Source of the DNA: Candidatus Paraburkholderia kirkii
Lineage (GTDB): Bacteria > Pseudomonadota > Gammaproteobacteria > Burkholderiales > Burkholderiaceae
Assembly (NCBI GenBank): GCA_001189345.1
Contig: LFKV01000025.1
Span: 62,001 to 126,000, forward strand
Direction: 5' to 3'
DNA: 64,000 nt
Under the pieces are notes generated by a model, which ran no database searches, was not told the origin of the DNA, and worked only from the letters and a program-made list of their open reading frames with translations. Positions 1-11,149 of this stretch are shown in pieces; within the stretch, counting starts at the first letter, position 1, and the number at the start of each line of letters is the position of its first letter. Position numbers and translations under genes: made by a program.

Positions 1-4
1 TCAT

Positions 5-81
5 CCGCCCTTAGCTCAGTTGGATAGAGCAACGGCCTTCTAAGCCGTAGGTCACACGTTCGAATCGTGTAGGGCGGGCCA
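5..81 (+). tRNA. tRNA-Arg (anticodon TCT)
   Basis: The segment folds as a full cloverleaf: a 7-bp acceptor stem (5-11 with 71-77), a D arm starting GCTC at 14, an anticodon stem ACGGC/GCCGT with loop CTTCTAA (anticodon TCT at 39-41), a T arm with TTCGAAT, and an encoded GCCA end at 78-81. It reads AGA codons, which are rare in high-GC Burkholderia genes. Confidence 0.95.
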
Positions 82-85
82 GTCG

Positions 86-102
86 TTTTTTTTTTTTTTT
101 TT
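86..102 (+). repeat. 17-nt poly-T run after the tRNA
   Basis: An uninterrupted run of 17 T directly follows the tRNA 3' end. It probably acts as the U-tract ending tRNA transcription, although no hairpin other than the tRNA itself precedes it. Such a run is prone to length change and to sequencing error. Confidence 0.7.
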
Positions 103-108
103 GCGTCG

Positions 109-135
109 AGCCCGGTCGTCATGGCCGGGCTTTTT
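109..135 (+). terminator. Rho-independent terminator
   Basis: The stem AGCCCGG (109-115) pairs with CCGGGCT (125-131) and is followed by T residues. It lies just past the poly-T run and is well placed to end the tRNA transcript. Confidence 0.75.
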
Positions 136-467
136 GCGTTTCGGGTTCCGCGCTGGCGTGTAGCCTGGGATATCGCTCCGGTCTCCGAACGCGCGCTATC
201 GACGGACCATTGCTTCGTGCTGCATACCAGCTGAGCGCGGGAAGGTCAATTCCTCTTCGCTGGCCCGCTTCCTGCCCATCCCCGCATCGTTCACGGGTAG
301 GCGCGGCCGTTCCCCGCAATCCCGCGCCGCGCAACGCATCGCGAAAAATCGACCGGCTCGTGCCGGGCGGCGCGCTGCCCGCTTGTGGTACGTGGGCGCG
401 TCATCGTGGCGCGCGGCGCGCCGCAACGGTGACGCAGCGCACGCCTCATCGATGGAAGAGGGATGAC
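136..467. other. Intergenic stretch without a supported gene
   Basis: The open frames here are short, arginine/proline-rich and unlike known proteins, as expected of chance frames in GC-rich DNA. The only recognisable element is the purine-rich ribosome binding site at 455-463 in front of the next gene. Confidence 0.5.
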
Positions 468-923
468 TTGAACAATCGAGCATACGAAACCAGTCCGGCG
501 CAATGCTCGCTATGGAACCGCAAGCAACTGCGTCTGCAACCGGAAGCGCGGCGCGTGCTGCTCGCGCTGCCGGAGCGCGTGCTCGGCGCATCGCTCTCGT
601 CGCTGTTCGAACTGAAAGGCTTTCCCGCGCAGCTTGCGGTGGATGCGGCGTCGCTCAGGCGCGCGGTTGGTGCGTGGCGTCCGCATGTGCTCTTTCTCGA
701 CACGCGCGTGGGCGGCTGCGGCAACTATGCTCTGGCTCGCGAGCTGCGCGAAGCCGAGGATGGCGCGGCCCGTCTCATGATCGCAATGAGCGGTTTCCTG
801 CCCGAGGAGCCGATCGCACTGCTCAAGAAGGCGGGCTACGATGGTCATTGCCGCCGCCCCTGTCCTGTATGGCAAATGACCGATCTGCTCGACGAATTCT
901 TCGCGTGCCACGCGGTCCGTTGA
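468..923 (+). CDS. Degenerate response-regulator receiver protein
   Basis: The product is about 151 aa and resembles a stand-alone CheY-like receiver domain. A hydrophobic strand ends in the probable phospho-acceptor aspartate of 'VLFLDTR', followed by 'MIAMSG' where receivers carry the switch Ser/Thr. The conserved lysine region before the last helix reads 'CRRPCPV', so the usual Lys-Pro pair appears lost and phosphorylation may be impaired. I chose the TTG at 468 because GAAGAGGGA lies just upstream and similarity to a receiver begins only after it; the frame stays open back to 210 with unlikely residues. No output domain or partner kinase is nearby. The next gene lies on the opposite strand. 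Confidence 0.6.
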   Translation: MNNRAYETSPAQCSLWNRKQLRLQPEARRVLLALPERVLGASLSSLFELKGFPAQLAVDAASLRRAVGAWRPHVLFLDTRVGGCGNYALARELREAEDGAARLMIAMSGFLPEEPIALLKKAGYDGHCRRPCPVWQMTDLLDEFFACHAVR

Positions 924-950
924 GCGCGCCGCGCGGTCCGTCGGGCGTGC

Positions 951-1997
951 CTAGCGCGCGATCGTGCCCGGCGCGGCTGGGCGTCGCGTGTCGTCGCGCC
1001 GGTGCATCGCGCGGGCATAGCTCGTCGGCGCGAACACGAAATTGAGCGCGATCATCGCGACGAGGTTCGCGGCGAGCATCATCTACGACATCGAGAAGCT
1101 GCCGCTGACGTCGCGCACGATCCCCGCGACGACCGGCGCAAGCGCCGCGATGACGAAGCCCACGCCCTGCACGAACGCGACGAGCCGCGCGGCGAGCTCG
1201 GGATCGTCGGCGTGATCGAGCGTCAGGACGAGCGTGAGCGCGAACACGCCGCCGAGGCCGCCGCCGAGCAGGGCGACCACCGCGACAGGCGCGGCGAGCG
1301 GCGCGAAGAGCAGCAGGCCGAAGTCGGACAATTGCGCGACGAGACCCGCCGCAATCCACGGACGTCGGTCCTTCTCGTGTCCGAACCCGCGCCCGAAACG
1401 CGAGGCGGCCATCGGCAGCAGCAACGCGGACGAAGCCTGAAACACCGTGAGCAGCGCGCCGCTTTCGCTCACGCCGCGGCCGAGTTGCTGATAGTACGCG
1501 GGCATCCACGCGACGAGATTCGTATAGCCGCCGTTGACGAATCCGAAGAAGATCCCGAGCATCCACGCGCGCCGATTGAGAAAGAGCGACGACGCAGGCG
1601 CCGCGCGGCGCGTCGACGACGCGCGGGGCAATGCGTCGACGCGCGTCAGCATCAGCCACACCGCCAGCGCGATGAGCGCGGGCAGCGCCCAGAACGCGAG
1701 CCTCGCCTGCCACGATGTACGCGACGCCACGCCCGGCGTGATGCTCGCGCCGAGTCCGCCGCCCGCCATGATCGATGCGGAATAGAGACCCATCGCGAAG
1801 GGCAGGCGCGCGGCGAAGCGCGTCTTCATGACGCCGGGCAGCAGCGCCTGAATGACCGCGACGCCCGTGCCCGCGACCGCCGCGCCGGGCAGGATCACGC
1901 CCATCAGCGGGCTGATCGACGTGAGCAGCGGCCGCAGGTTCAAACCGATCGCGACGATCACCGCGAGCCAGGCGAGGTTCGAGGTGCGTGGGTTCAT
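951..1997 (-). pseudogene. MFS transporter, CynX/NimT (cyanate permease-like), broken
   Basis: The frame starts with 'MNPRTSNLAWLAVI' and 'GLNLRPLLTSISPL', typical of CynX/NimT transporters, and later carries several hydrophobic segments and 'FGFVNGGYTNLVAWMPAYY'. After the first membrane segment it jumps from 'ISPLM' straight to 'GVILPGAAVAGTGVAV', so about 70-80 residues (roughly helices 2-4) seem deleted in frame. A TAG at 1083-1085 interrupts the last helix, and coding-like sequence ('MMLAANLVAMIALNFVF') continues to a stop at 951. The ATG overlaps the stop of the upstream amidohydrolase (ATGA at 1994-1997), indicating translational coupling in a former uptake-and-hydrolysis operon. It is non-functional with two independent lesions. 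Confidence 0.8.
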
Positions 1998-3180
1998 CGC
2001 GTGAAGTCCGCTGAAATCGGCGTGCCGTTCGCCATGACGAAGCGGCGCGGCGGGCACATCGCGACGGCCTGCGCGACGGTTTCGGCATCGACGAGCACGA
2101 GGTCCGCGCGCATGCCGGCCGCAAGCCCGTACTGCGCGAAACCGCAGCCGCGCACCGCCTCGCCCGCGACGCAGTCGAACGCGGCGGCGAGATCGTCGTC
2201 GCGGCGCAGGTCGTAGCGCATCGCGATGAGCTTCGCGCGCTCGAGCATGTCGGGCGAACCGAAGGGCGTCCAGGCGTCGCGGATGCCGTCGTTGCCGCCG
2301 AAGAGCGTGACGCCCGCCGCGCGGGCCTCGCGGAACGGCGGCACGGAAACCGGGGCGGGCGCGGTGGTCAGCAACGCGACGTTCGCGCGCGATGCGTTCG
2401 AAGAGCGCGCCGCGCCGCGCGTCGGGGAGCGCGCCGTGGCAGAACGCATGGCTTACGACGACGCGTCCCTGAAGCCCGAGCGCTTCCACGCGATCGAGCA
2501 GCAGATCGAACGTGAATGCGCCGAGCTCGCCAGGTTCGTGCAGATGGATGTCGATGGGCTTGCCGCGCTTCGTCGCGAGCGCGAACGTGACGTCGAGCGA
2601 GGCCGCCGGATCGCCGTCGATGGCGGCGGGATCGAGCGCGCCGAGCACGTCGGCGCCATGCGCCAGCGCGGCGTCGAGCAATTCGCGCGTGCCGGGACAC
2701 TGCATCACGCTGGATTGTGGAAACGCGACGATCTGCATGTCGAGCACGTCGGCGAGCACGGCGCGTGTGGACGCGACGCCCTCGAGATGACGCAGCCCCG
2801 CGTCGGTATCGACGTCGACGTGCGTGCGCAGGCGCGTCGTGCCCTCGCGCAGGAACGCGAGCGCGAGTGCGCGCGAAGCCTTCGCGGCATCGTGTGGCCG
2901 CTCTCGGCGCGCCAGCGCCGCTCGTTCTCGATGCGATCGATCAGTCGCGGCCCCACCGCGTTGCGATACCACGCATGCCCCACCTGGTCTTGTCCAGATG
3001 CGTGTGCCCCTCGACGAAACCGGGCAGCAGCCCGAACGCGCCGTCGATGACCGTGTCGCCGGGCGCGGGCTGGCGCTCGCCGTGTGGCAGAATCGCGTCG
3101 ATCGTCGCGCCGGCGACGCGCACGTCCGCCGGCGCGCCTCCGAACGGTCGCGCGTTGACGATCCATGCCGATGGTTTCAT
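1994..3180 (-). pseudogene. Cytosine deaminase-like amidohydrolase, frameshifted
   Basis: This is a metal-dependent amidohydrolase of the cytosine deaminase/isopropylammelide hydrolase type, spread over three frames. The N-terminal frame (3180 to about 2945) has 'FGLLPGFVEGHTHLDKT' with the metal-binding HxH. The middle frame has 'LRTHVDVDTDAGLRHL', 'DIHLHEPGELG' and 'VVSHAFCHGAL' (further metal or substrate histidines). The last frame (about 2390 to 1994) has 'LFGGNDGIRDAWTPFG' and the C-terminal beta domain. At least two frameshifts, near 2960 and 2400, prevent a full product. It is followed with an ATGA overlap by the CynX/NimT transporter and is divergent from a GntR regulator, the usual layout of a small regulated nitrogen-compound operon. 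Confidence 0.8.
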
Positions 3181-3229
3181 GCGATCCGGCCCTCCTGGTT
3201 TTCGACGATTTGGTTGATCATTTTACTAG

Positions 3230-3247
3230 TTTTTGGTCAACCAAAAA
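3230..3247. promoter_or_regulatory. Probable GntR-family operator
   Basis: TTTTTGGT (3230-3237) and ACCAAAAA (3240-3247) form a perfect inverted repeat with a 2-nt centre. FadR/GntR regulators typically bind GT-N(0-3)-AC palindromes of this type. A second arm TTGGTTGA lies at 3210-3217. The site sits in the spacer between the amidohydrolase start (3180) and the divergent GntR gene (3355). It appears intact although both flanking genes are broken. Confidence 0.55.
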
Positions 3248-3354
3248 TACGCCGGGCCTGATAGCCCGGATTTGGCTGCGTAGGTGGACCGCGCATCGGG
3301 CCAGCGGCCGATGCACTCGCTACAATGCGAGACAACACAGGCCCGACAGGCATC

Positions 3355-4054
3355 ATGGCATCACGCAAGGACATTTCACCGAACGAAACGCCGCCCGACG
3401 AGCGCGTCTATGCGGCGATCGCCTCCGCGCTTCTGAACGGCAGGCTCGCACCGGGGCGCAGCTCGTCGAGCGCGAGCTAGCCGCCGCATTCGACTGCACG
3501 CGCGGCACGATCCGCAAGGTGCTGGCGCGGCTCGGCGCGGAAGGCAAGCTCACGCTGGAGGTCAATCGCGGCGCGTTCGTGCCGTCGCCGACGGTCGCCG
3601 ACATCCGCGAGGTCTATCGCGCGCGGCAGGTGGTGGAGGCGGGAATCGTCGCGGCGCTGTGCGGCGGCCTGACTGCGCCGGCGAAGCGCGCCTTGCGCGC
3701 GCACGTCAGGGCCGAGCAGCGCGCGGTGAAGGCGGGCAGCGTGGAGGAGTGCGTGCGTCTCGCGGGGCACTTTCATCTGCTACTCGCGGAACTGGCGGGC
3801 GCGCCGGAGGTGCAGGCGTTTCTCGCGAAGCTCGTCGCCAAGACCGAGCTCTACAAGGCCCTGTTCGATCCGTCGAAGGTGTCGAACTGCGCATCGGACG
3901 AACACGGTCGCCTCGTCGACGCGCTGGGGGAAGGCGCGCTCGATGCCGCGCTCGCGACGATGCGCGCGCATATCGGCGAGCTGGAAGCACGCGTGCTCGC
4001 GCGGCGGGCGCCGTGCAGACGAGCGATCTGGCGGCGCTGTTCGCCGGCGCGTGA
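3355..4054 (+). pseudogene. GntR-family (FCD domain) regulator, frameshifted
   Basis: The gene starts at ATG 3355 ('MASRKDISPNETPP') and enters a winged-helix domain ('VYAAIASALLNGRLAPG'). Near 3455 the frame breaks, because GGGGCGCAG seems to lack one base, and continues one frame over as 'AQLVERELAAAFDCTRGTIRK', the recognition helix. An FCD-type effector domain follows ('REVYRARQVVEAGIVAAL', 'HFHLLLAELAG', 'DEHGRLVDAL'). A second frameshift near 4010 puts the natural end ('VQTSDLAALFAGA') in another frame, stopping at 4054. Its position facing the amidohydrolase operon suggests it once controlled that operon. Confidence 0.8.
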
Positions 4055-4138
4055 GGCGCTGGCGATCGAACGAAAAACGGGCCGCGGCGTCGAAACCGCG
4101 CCCCGTCTCATTGCACGGCCGGTACGGCAGTCTGCCGC

Positions 4139-5350
4139 TTACTGCGAGAAGTCGAGCGAGCTGGTCAGGTCGCCCATCGCCTTGCCGCCGTTCGCAACGA
4201 GCGCGTCGTTGCGCGCCTTGAGGCCCGGCAGCTCCGGCAGGTTGAAGCGCTTGGTGATGAAGCGCAGGATCGACGTGGTGTCGTACTGCGTGTGATCCAC
4301 GAAGCCTTTCTTCGCATACGGCGAAATGATGAGTGCCGGAATACGCGAGCCCGGACCCCAGCGGTCGCCCTTCGGCGGCGCGACGTGATCCCAGAAGCCG
4401 CCGTTTTCGTCATAGGTCACGACGACGACGACCATGTTCTTCCATTGCGGGCTCTTCTGCAGATGGGAGATGAGATCGGCGATGTGCTGGTCGCCCGAGG
4501 CCACGTCCGTGTAACCCGCGTGCTCGTTCAGGTTGCCCTGCGGCTTGTAGAATGCGACTTGCGGCAGCGTGCCGGCGTCGATCGCCTTGATGAACTCGGA
4601 ACCGTTCGTGCCGCCGTCGAGCAGGTGCTGGGCGCGGTTGGCCGTGCCCGGCGCGAGATCGGCGAAGTAGTTGAATGGCTGATGGTGCGTCTGGAAGTTC
4701 GGCACCGAGTTCGTCGAGTCGCCGATGACCGCGCGGCTCTGCAGCGCCGCGCCCCACGATCCGCCGTACTACGCCCAGCTCACGCCGGCGTTGTTCAGCA
4801 GGTCGCCGATGTGCTGCTGCGTCTGCGGCGGTAGCGTGGTGGCCACGCCTGGATTCGCGAGCGCCGGATCGCCGCCCGAAGCCGGTGCGTTGCCGCTCGG
4901 CTGATACGGCGGCTGCATCGTGTTGACCGTGTAGAAGTCAGGCGTGAGGTTGCCCAATTCACGAACTTCGGAATGCCGGTCAGCGCCGACGCTGGCGAGT
5001 TCGAGGCGACCGTGAGCGAGACGCCGTCCGGATTCACGGCCGAGATCGATCCCTTCGCGACGCTCGTGTCCGCGTTCGGATAGGTCGGCGTGCACGCGCA
5101 GACGAGCCATTGGTGATTCAGGAACGAGCCGCCGAATGCGCCCATGAAGAAGTTGTCCGCGAGCGTGTACTGCTGCGCGATCTTGTAGAGCGGCAGCTTG
5201 TCGGGCGGCGTGTCGTAGTGGCCCATGACGAGACCGCCGGAGTCGGCCCACGCGGCGAACTTGTCGTTCTTGCCGCCGTCGATCTGCATCTGGCTCTCGT
5301 AGAAACGGTGATACAGGTCGCGCGTCGTGACGTCGAGCCGCAAGACCTTC
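4139..5350 (-). pseudogene. Acid phosphatase AcpA-type phosphoesterase, 5'-truncated and interrupted
   Basis: This belongs to the phosphoesterase family of bacterial acid phosphatases and phospholipases C. Diagnostic stretches are 'YHRFYESQMQIDGGKNDKF', 'YTLADNFFMGAFGGSFLNH', 'VVVVVTYDENGGFWDHV' and 'SRIPALIISPYAKKGFVDH'. The first part is in one frame (to about 4950), then shifts; a TAG at 4769-4771 breaks 'GVSWA' from 'YGGSWGAAL', where the family has Trp; the rest runs to the stop at 4139. The signal peptide and N-terminal third are missing, because the gene is joined at about 5340-5350 to a cytochrome-c peroxidase fragment on the other strand. It is clearly dead. Confidence 0.8.
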
Positions 5351-5671
5351 TTCCACAATGGCATCTATCACTCGCTGGAAGACGTCGTGCGCTTCTACGT
5401 GGAGCGCGACACGAACCCGGAGAAGTTCTATCCCGTGTCGAAGCGGGACGTCGTGCAGAAGTTCGACGATCTGCCGAAACGCTACTGGGACAACATCAAC
5501 ACCGATCCGCCGTTCGATCGCAAGAAGGGCGACAAGCCCGCGCTCGACGAGGCCGAGATCAAGGACGTCGTCGCGTTCCTGGGCACGCTCACCGACGGCT
5601 ACGATCCGGCAAAGGACAAGGACGCGCAGAAGGGCACGGGCATCAACGAGATGAAGTCCGCCGCCGACTGA
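5340..5671 (+). pseudogene. Cytochrome-c peroxidase (MauG/CCP family), C-terminal fragment
   Basis: The frame carries 'TFFHNGIYHSLEDVVRFYV', 'NPEKFYPVS', 'FDDLPKRYWDNINTDPPF' and 'IKDVVAFLGTLTDGY', the C-terminal part of di-haem cytochrome-c peroxidases. Both CxxCH haem-binding motifs and the N-terminal domains are absent. The only ATG in this frame (5327) lies in sequence belonging to the opposite-strand phosphatase. One deletion apparently removed the start regions and shared upstream region of two divergent genes and joined their bodies. Confidence 0.8.
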
Positions 5672-5820
5672 TCGCCCGAAGCCGGGCGGGGCGGCCGAAA
5701 GCCCCGCGTCATGCTATCCTCGTTGCGGCCCGCCACGCGGACTGCCGTTGGTGAATCGCCGTTGCCGCCCTGGTCGTACGAGCAGGCGGCCATATTCATT
5801 CGCAACGAGGAGAACCCAAT

Positions 5821-6216
5821 GCCGATCGAACATCGAGCTCTCGCTCGCGCGTCTCTTCCGACCATCGCGGCGGCCCTGCTCGCGGTCGTGAGCGCGCAAG
5901 CCGGGGCCGCCAATCTCGGCTTTCTGAACAACACGCCGATCACCTACATGAAGCAGCGCGACCTCCAGGCGCTCAACAGTGCCGCGCGCACTGCGCTCGA
6001 AACGAAGAAGGACGGCGAATCCCTCGACTGGAACAACGAGGGCGCGGCAACACCGTGCCGATCCACGGCACCATCACGCCCCAGAAGACCTTCGACGAAG
6101 GCGGTCTCAAATGCCGCGAGGTCACGCTCGTGGCCATCGCGAAAGGGCAGACGCAGACCTGGTCGCCCACCGCGTGCAAGCAGGCCAACGGCAAGTGGCA
6201 ACTCAAGAAGCAGTGA
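5821..6216 (+). pseudogene. 17-kDa surface-antigen-like exported protein, one frameshift
   Basis: The ATG at 5821 follows GAGGAGAA and opens a signal peptide ('RASLPTIAAALLAVVSAQAGAA'). The mature part has 'MKQRDLQALNSAARTAL', then after a frameshift near 6045 'NTVPIHGTITPQKTF', 'GGLKCREVTLVAI' and 'SPTACKQANGKWQLKK'. This pattern (W-N, G-x-C-R-E, C-x-x-x-x-G-x-W) is typical of the RT0821/Lpp0805 surface protein domain. One missing base explains the whole lesion, so a sequencing error cannot be excluded. The stop overlaps nothing; the NUDIX gene starts 20 bp later. Confidence 0.65.
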
Positions 6217-6235
6217 TGACCGGAAGAGGCGATCG

Positions 6236-6685
6236 ATGACTGGCCGCACCGTATCGTGCGGCGTGGTCATCCTGAACATGCGAGGCGACGTGCTGCTCTG
6301 TCACGCGACGGAAACCACGCACTGGGACGTGCCCAAGGGCGCGGCCGACCCCGGCGAAAGCCCGCGCGAGGCGGCGTTGCGCGAGCTCGTCGAGGAGACC
6401 GGCATCGTTCTGCCGGCCGGGCGTCTGAAGGATCTCGGCCGCTTCGTCTATCGCCGCGACAAGGACCTGCATCTCTTCGCCGTGCGCGTGAGCGACGACG
6501 AAGTACAGCTCGAGAACTGCGTGTGCGAATCGTATTTCCCGTGCTACAGCGACGGCACGATGATTCCCGAGATGGACGCATACCGCTGGGTCAGCCCGGC
6601 GGAAGTGGATCAATTCGCGAGCCGCAGCCTTGCGCGGCTCTTTCAGACCACGCTCCTGCTCTCGGAGCTGCACGAGACGCTCTGA
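6236..6685 (+). CDS. NUDIX hydrolase
   Basis: The intact 149-aa protein carries a perfect Nudix box (G-x5-E-x7-R-E-L-V-E-E-x-G-I) at about residues 36-58, beginning 'GAADPGESPREAAL'. It therefore should bind Mg2+ and hydrolyse a nucleoside diphosphate linked to another moiety; the exact substrate cannot be read from sequence. The early 'GVVILN' and 'WDVPKG' match the family fold. The start at 6236 has GGAAGAGGC upstream and precedes the domain by about ten residues. It is flanked by pseudogenes but shows no lesion. Confidence 0.85.
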   Translation: MTGRTVSCGVVILNMRGDVLLCHATETTHWDVPKGAADPGESPREAALRELVEETGIVLPAGRLKDLGRFVYRRDKDLHLFAVRVSDDEVQLENCVCESYFPCYSDGTMIPEMDAYRWVSPAEVDQFASRSLARLFQTTLLLSELHETL

Positions 6686-6703
6686 GGGGTTTCGATTCTT
6701 CGA

Positions 6704-7556
6704 TCAGTCCGGCGTGCGGTCGTTGGGATGGGCGAAGAGCGCCTTCATCTCCGGCGACATCGGGAACTGCAGGTTCACGCCGTCCGGCGGGATCGGGCGC
6801 ATGAAGCAGGTGTCGTAGAGCTTCGCCGCCTCGCCCGAGCGCTGCATGCCGGCGATCATGTCGTCGACCAGGCGTTTGAACACCGGATCGCCCTTTCTCA
6901 TCATGCAGCCGTACACCTCGTTCGCGAGCGAGGCGCCGGTCACCGCGTATTCGTTGCTTCCTGTCGAGGCTCATCTGCCTCAGCATGCGCTCGTCCGACG
7001 TGCCCGCCGTGGTCGCGACGGTCTTGTTCGCGAGATCGCCGTAATCGCGGATGCCCGACTTCTTCTTCACGGCCATGCGGATGCCGTACTGGAAGAAGCT
7101 GTTGGAGAACGCGACGAGCGGATCGCGCTCGGCGACGTGCGCGGTCGAGCCGCATTCCAGATCCACCTGGTTGTTGACCACATAGGAGATGCGGTTCGCC
7201 GACGTGACCTGCACATTCTTCACCGCGAGATTCGACATGTCGAGCCGCTTCTTGATTTCGTCGACGACCTTGAGCGCGATGTCGTACGAATAGCCGACCG
7301 GCTGCTGCTTCACCGTGTAGGAGAACGGCACTGACGATTCGCGCGTGCCGAGCACGATGGCGCCGTTCTCGGCGATCTTGCGCAGTGTGGCGGAGGGTTG
7401 CATCGGATCGGCGGCGGACTGCGCCGTGGCGAGTTCGCCGGACGTGGCGGCGCTCGCGGACACGAGCGCGAGCGAAGAGGCGAGGGCGCAGAACGCGCTC
7501 AGTGCGGCACTTCGTTGCGCCCGCGAACGGTGCGCGAAGGAATGCGGCAGCTTCAT
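6704..7556 (-). pseudogene. gltI: Glutamate/aspartate ABC transporter binding protein, deleted and frameshifted
   Basis: The start at 7556 opens a signal peptide, then a type 3 solute-binding domain: 'LRKIAENGAIVLGTRESSVPF', 'GYSYDIALKVVDEIKKRL', 'DLECGSTAHVAERDPLVAF' and 'TVATTAGTSDERMLRQM'. After 'SLDRK' about 45 residues present in GltI proteins are missing and the frame changes. The tail ('GASLANEVYGCMMRKGDPVF', 'CFMRPIPPDGVNLQFPMS') lies in another frame and stops at 6704. No gltJKL permease or ATPase genes are present here, so the transporter operon is either elsewhere or already lost. Confidence 0.85.
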
Positions 7557-7663
7557 GATGTCCTCGTTGGCAGCGGCGAGCCTCCGGTCCAGCCTGACGC
7601 ATCGAGGACGCCGCGTTGCCGCGCGGCGTCCCGCTGGATTTCTGTTGCCCTCGCCGGCCGATG

Positions 7664-9373
<1,710 letters not shown>

Positions 9374-9781
9374 GCGAAACAGAGTGCCAGCGGATGCGCT
9401 CGCGCGCGTGATCTCGGGTAAGCGTTCCGTGCTCGGAGACGCGTACGGATGACTTGAATATCGTGTCGATTTTACCTTACGCAATCGTCGGGGGACAGGC
9501 CGCGGCGCCCTCGGGCGACGGCTTGCGCGCCGTTTCGTCGCGCGATGCACACAGGTCCGGCGTTTCGAGTTCCGTTACATGGATTACGGGACGACGCGCC
9601 GATCGTAACCACCGTAACGGGACGTAAATCGTATTGAAAGCTGCGCTTCCGGACTTTTAAGATCGGTCCGCCTGCCCGATCGGGTCCGTTCGAGTCCGTT
9701 CGAATCGGTTTCGCCGGCCCGATCGGGTGCATGAAAAGCACAACACATCAGAACGACAACAGAAACAGAAGGAAGCCAACC
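9374..9781. other. Intergenic stretch between glnS and a lipoprotein remnant
   Basis: I see no supportable gene. The segment 9660-9740 has short repeated motifs (CGATCGGGT, GTCCGTTCGA, TTCGAATCGG) but no clear array. It should hold the glnS promoter and the upstream region of the small remnant at 9782. Confidence 0.4.
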
Positions 9782-9901
9782 ATGAAAAAGATCGCCATCA
9801 CGACGCTTAAGCTCGCGGCCTGCGCAAACGTGTCGCGCCAGCAGGCGCACGCCGGGGTCGGCGCGGCCGCGGGCGGCCTGATCGGCGCGGGCGTGCGCTG
9901 A
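9782..9901 (+). pseudogene. Glycine-zipper outer-membrane lipoprotein, internally deleted remnant
   Basis: The 39-codon frame reads 'MKKIAITTLKLAACANVSRQ' and then 'QAHAGVGAAAGGLIGAGV'. This matches the start of SlyB/Rcp-like glycine-zipper lipoproteins: positively charged N-terminus, lipobox-like 'LAAC', then G-rich zipper. The normal hydrophobic core of the signal peptide is shortened and the protein ends after one zipper unit, so parts were deleted. It has a strong ribosome binding site (AGAAGGAAG). It is too short for the usual ORF cut-offs. Confidence 0.5.
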
Positions 9902-9928
9902 TCGGCCGCCGATCGCCTCACCGGGCGC

Positions 9929-11149
9929 TCAGATCGCCTTCGACGCGCGCAGCCGCGCGATTTTCGCCTCATCGTAGCCGAGGACGTCGGCGAGCACGCT
10001 CGACGTGTGCTCGCCTAGCAACGGCGGATGGGTGCGCGCCTCGGGCGGCGTCGCGCTCATCTTGATCGGGCTCGCGACGAGCTTCACGGCGCCGGCCGTC
10101 GGGTGCGGCAACTCGATCTGCATCCTGCGCGCGAGCACCTGCGGGTCCTCGAACACCTCGCCGAGATCGTTGATCGGCCCGCACGGCACCCCCGCGGCCT
10201 CGAGCGCTGCGATCCATTCGTGCTTGCCCTTGGCACGCACCATGTCCGCGAGAATCGGCACGAGCACATCGCGGTTGCGCACGCGCGACGGATTCGCCGC
10301 GAAGCGCGGATCGTCGGCCAGGTCCGCCCGGCCGCCGGCAACGACAAACTTGCGGAACTGCCCGTCGTTGCCCACGGCGACGATGATCCAGTCGTCGCTC
10401 GTCTGGAAGGTCTGATACGGCACGATGTTCGGATGCGCGTTGCCCCACCGCACCGGCGGCTTGCCGCTCGCGAGATAGTTGGTGTTCATGTTGGCGAGCA
10501 TCGCGACCTGCACGTCGAGCAGCGCCATGTCGATGTTTTGCCCCTCGCCCGTGCGGTCGCGATGGGCGAGCGCAGTGAGCACGCCGATCGTCGCGTACAT
10601 GCCGGTCATGAGGTCGGAGATCGCCACGCCGGCCTTTTGCGGGCCGCCGCCCGGCTGGCCGTCGCGCTCGCCGGTGATGCTCATGAATCCGCCGATGCCC
10701 TGCACGATGAAGTCGTAGCCCGCGCGCTGCGCATACGGCCCGGCCTGCCCGAATCCCGTGACCGAGCAGTAGACGAGGTCCGGCTTCACCTGCCTGAGCG
10801 ATTCGTAGTCGAGCCCGTATTTCTTCAACTGACCGGCCTTGTAGTTCTCCAGCAGGACATCGCTGTGCGCGGCCAGCTCCCGCACGATCTGCTGGCCCTC
10901 GGGCGTGGCGATATCCACGGTCACCGAACGCTTGTTGCGGTTCGCCGCGAGGTAGTACGCGGCCTCGTGCGTGTCCTCGCCCGCGGGCGTCTTCAGGTAG
11001 GGCGGACCCCAGTGGCGCGTGTCGTCGCCGGTTTCGGGCCGCTCGATCTTGATGACGTCCGCGCCGAAGTCGGCTAGGGTTTGCGCGCACCACGGTCCCG
11101 CCAGCACACGGGTCAGGTCCAGCACGCGGATATGGCTCAAGGCTCCCAT
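9929..11149 (-). CDS. CaiB/BaiF family CoA-transferase (class III)
   Basis: The complete 406-aa protein moves CoA between acyl groups. The N-terminus 'IRVLDLTRVLAGPWCAQTLAD' and 'DVIKIERPETGDDTR' are hallmarks of the family. The catalytic aspartate is expected in 'QRAGYDFIVQGIGG'. 'GVAISDLMTGMYA' and 'GEGQNIDMALLD' complete the core. The start at 11149 is the ATG nearest the conserved 'SHIRVLDL' and matches the family's length of about 400. The acyl substrate cannot be inferred. It is divergent from alaS with about 230 bp between. Confidence 0.9.
   Translation of the reverse strand: MGALSHIRVLDLTRVLAGPWCAQTLADFGADVIKIERPETGDDTRHWGPPYLKTPAGEDTHEAAYYLAANRNKRSVTVDIATPEGQQIVRELAAHSDVLLENYKAGQLKKYGLDYESLRQVKPDLVYCSVTGFGQAGPYAQRAGYDFIVQGIGGFMSITGERDGQPGGGPQKAGVAISDLMTGMYATIGVLTALAHRDRTGEGQNIDMALLDVQVAMLANMNTNYLASGKPPVRWGNAHPNIVPYQTFQTSDDWIIVAVGNDGQFRKFVVAGGRADLADDPRFAANPSRVRNRDVLVPILADMVRAKGKHEWIAALEAAGVPCGPINDLGEVFEDPQVLARRMQIELPHPTAGAVKLVASPIKMSATPPEARTHPPLLGEHTSSVLADVLGYDEAKIARLRASKAI

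Noticed and set aside
1002..2216. Long plus-strand frame (404 codons) over the MFS and amidohydrolase region
   Set aside because: It is extremely Arg/His/Glu-rich, has no recognisable domain, and mirrors the codon pattern of the minus-strand genes; it is a GC-driven shadow.
9660..9740. Short repeated CGATCGGGT/GTCCGTTCGA motifs as a regulatory array
   Set aside because: The units are irregular in sequence and spacing and no flanking gene suggests a regulator; probably chance in GC-rich DNA.
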